NCBI GenBank assembly: GCA_038056915.1
Contig: JBBUEO010000032.1
Coordinates: forward strand, 1-13,007
Source of the DNA: JBBUEO01 sp038056915
GTDB taxonomy: Bacteria > Patescibacteriota > UBA1384 > UBA12157 > JAENIV01
Length of the DNA stretch: 13,007 nucleotides
Direction: 5' to 3'
Both the position numbers and the translations under genes were made by a program. The notes beneath the pieces were generated by a model. That model was given only the letters and a program-made list of their open reading frames with translations. It ran no database searches and was not told where the DNA came from. Shown one piece after another: positions 11,603 to 13,007 of the stretch. Position 1 is the stretch's first letter; each line of letters starts with the position of its first letter.

Positions 11603-11875
11603 ATGATGGAAAAAATTGATCGGATTATCAATGGTCGCTCAAAATTTAAAAGATATAAACAACCGCTCAAGGCGGCCCGCATTTGCCAGGCGGCCCGAGA
11701 AGTCTCTAAAGGGGATTTTGAAGTTATTTCCTTTAAAGGGGGGATTTTGACTTGCGCGGTCAGCTCTTCCGGCGAGGCGGCCAGTCTTTTTCAAGACTCG
11801 GAAAAAACCGCCGAAAAAATAAATCAAAAAATAGGCGAGAGAGCAGTGGAGAGGATAAGGTTTAAAATTCAATGA
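11603..11875 (+). CDS. Short DUF721/DciA-like protein
   Basis: DUF721 includes DciA, which binds and loads the replicative helicase DnaB. The 90-aa protein has a basic helical N-terminus (1-24), then KAARICQAAREVSKGDFEVISF, GGILTCAVSSSGEAASLFQDS and EKINQKIGERAVERIRFKI, which follow the DUF721 pattern of a small beta-alpha domain ending in 'i..irf'. It is shorter than E. coli-type or actinobacterial members, which carry extra segments. Two adjacent ATGs (11603, 11606) are possible starts; no good Shine-Dalgarno is seen. Neighbourhood supports the call: DUF721 genes follow recF in many bacteria. Family match is by pattern only. Confidence 0.6.
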   Translation: MMEKIDRIINGRSKFKRYKQPLKAARICQAAREVSKGDFEVISFKGGILTCAVSSSGEAASLFQDSEKTAEKINQKIGERAVERIRFKIQ

Positions 11876-12057
11876 CTAATTAACCTAATTATTCTAAATA
11901 AATCCCAATTATCAAATTCCAATGCACAATCAAATTCTAAATTCCAATCTTCAAATATAGAGTTTAGAATTTAAGATTTGATTGGTCATTGGTGTTTGAA
12001 AATTGAAAATTAATTAGTGATTAGGTCAATTAGAATAATTAGAAATTGGACATTTTT
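11876..12057. repeat. Imperfect palindromic AT-rich element
   Basis: Outer arms CTAATTATTCTAA (11885-11897) and TTAGAATAATTAG (12030-12042) are perfect inverse copies. Inner arms also match: CCAATGCACAATCAAATTCTAAA on the left against TTTAGAATTT, a 7-bp insertion, then GATTGGTCATTGG on the right. The whole is close to a 160-bp inverted repeat without an ORF. The word TTAGAATAATT also occurs at 200-210. It may be a non-autonomous palindromic element, but no target-site duplication was identified. Confidence 0.6.
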
Positions 12058-13007
12058 ATGTTTGTTTTGGCTCCTTCCAACCCAGATCAACTTTCTGATC
12101 GTGCGGGCTGGTTTAAAAAACCAATTGCCCGTAAATTAGCCCAAGAAAAAGGGGTTGAATTTGGTTTTGAGCTCAAAGGTACTCCGGAAAAAATCACCAA
12201 AGCGCCGCCTTTATTTTGGGGTTATCATTTACCCGATGATTTAGCGTCTGAATGGTATTATCATCCGGAAAATCGTGTGTCTCTTTTATCTCACATTTCT
12301 CATCTCTCAAAACTCAATCCTCATTACTTAGTGATTCACGGGATTCATTTATGGCGGCGGGAATCGGCTCAAAAATATCTTCATCGCTATCAAAACCGCA
12401 GTACCCCGGCGGAATATCTAAAAGTTTTAGAGGCCAATGTTGAACTTTTAAGAGATTTGAAAAAAATTTTTGGTCAGCGGCTAAAAATCGAAAATTATCC
12501 TTTATATATGTATTATCAAAAAGATGGCCGCTATATCCCGGAAACTTATCTTTACACCGGCTCGGGACGACTAAATGATTTGCTTTATATTTGTCAAAAA
12601 GCCAAAGTGGGGATTGTTTTGGATTTGGAGCATCTTATTTTAACTTTGAATTTTTTAAATCGGAAGAAAAATTACAGCCAAATTCCAGTTGAGAAAAAAG
12701 ATAAATTAACCTCTGAAGAGAAAAAACTCCAAAAAATCTTCGGGTTCAATCTGGCTAAAAATTCCTATCCGTATGCTGATTTGCCAATAGATATAAAGGA
12801 TTTTATTAAAAAGGCCGGGGCGAAAATTTATCATCTTACCGGTTCAACTCAAGATGTAATTCCCGGTAAAAAAGTCGTCACCCACGCGCCGATTAAATCA
12901 AATGATAAAATTTTTCGAAAACATTTAAGAATGGTTTTAGCTCAAAAGCCGGAAGTGTTGGTTTTAGAATCTGCTTCCTCAACTGACAACCCGGCTTGGA
13001 GCTATCT
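12058..13007 (+). CDS. TIM-barrel protein of the AP-endonuclease-2/xylose-isomerase-like superfamily, 3' partial
   Basis: The frame is open from ATG 12058 to the right edge (316 codons, no stop). The pattern resembles sugar-phosphate isomerase/epimerase or endonuclease IV-like TIM barrels: FWGYHLPDD (54-62), YLVIHGIHLW (90-99), LKIENYP with E145, VGIVLDLEHL with D189 and H192, AKIYHLTGS (255-263) and VVTHAPI with H276. These E, D and H residues at strand ends are plausible metal ligands. Enzymatic specificity cannot be told; an AP endonuclease, an isomerase or an unrelated metal enzyme are all possible. No Shine-Dalgarno is seen (GGACATTTTTATG). The gene follows the palindromic element, so it is probably not in the same transcript as the DUF721 gene. 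Confidence 0.55.
   Translation, partial: MFVLAPSNPDQLSDRAGWFKKPIARKLAQEKGVEFGFELKGTPEKITKAPPLFWGYHLPDDLASEWYYHPENRVSLLSHISHLSKLNPHYLVIHGIHLWRRESAQKYLHRYQNRSTPAEYLKVLEANVELLRDLKKIFGQRLKIENYPLYMYYQKDGRYIPETYLYTGSGRLNDLLYICQKAKVGIVLDLEHLILTLNFLNRKKNYSQIPVEKKDKLTSEEKKLQKIFGFNLAKNSYPYADLPIDIKDFIKKAGAKIYHLTGSTQDVIPGKKVVTHAPIKSNDKIFRKHLRMVLAQKPEVLVLESASSTDNPAWSY

Overview
The window looks like the chromosomal replication-origin neighbourhood of a small-genome bacterium of the Candidate Phyla Radiation (Patescibacteria), possibly Microgenomates-like. The order jag(khpB)-yidC-yidD-rnpA-rpmH on the minus strand, diverging from dnaA-dnaN-recF on the plus strand, is the conserved bacterial oriC layout. 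The standard genetic code fits: TGA ends yidC and rnpA. The Patescibacteria assignment is an inference. It rests on the compact genes, a TrmB-type regulator remnant, a solitary PilB/GspE ATPase and AT-rich palindromic spacers. No rRNA or marker alignment was available.

Left part (1-4320, minus strand): a PilB/GspE secretion ATPase with its own promoter; the 3' part of a tRNA-Ser(CGA) with a terminator; a 100-N scaffold gap that hides the tRNA 5' end and the khpB 3' end; then khpB, yidC, yidD, rnpA and rpmH. khpB/yidC and yidD/rnpA are joined by ATGA stop-start overlaps. rnpA is complete but has no ATG, GTG or TTG; the best start is ATC behind an ideal Shine-Dalgarno, so start-codon-based gene finding misses it. 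A good promoter sits upstream of rpmH.

Origin part (4320-6843): a 5'-truncated TrmB-family regulator fragment, an intrinsic terminator-like hairpin whose loop is complementary to the bases just before it, a dnaA promoter with a perfect DnaA box between its -35 and -10, dnaA, and an AT-rich 380-bp dnaA-dnaN spacer. That spacer has three more perfect DnaA boxes, two of them in tandem 11 bp apart. This suggests a bipartite origin with autoregulated dnaA.

Right part (6844-13007, plus strand): dnaN and recF. Then comes a visibly more AT-rich accessory block: a membrane-anchored hypothetical protein, a GT-A-like protein whose best start is ATA, and a DUF433/DUF5615 toxin-antitoxin pair. After it lie a short DUF721/DciA-like helicase-loader protein behind a strong leader stem-loop, a roughly 170-bp imperfect palindromic AT-rich element, and a TIM-barrel (AP-endonuclease-2/xylose-isomerase-like) protein running off the right edge.

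The clearest unusual signals are the two probable non-canonical ATH start codons (rnpA, GT-A-like gene), the layout of the DnaA boxes, the loop-complementary terminator next to the regulator remnant, and the family of palindromic spacers.
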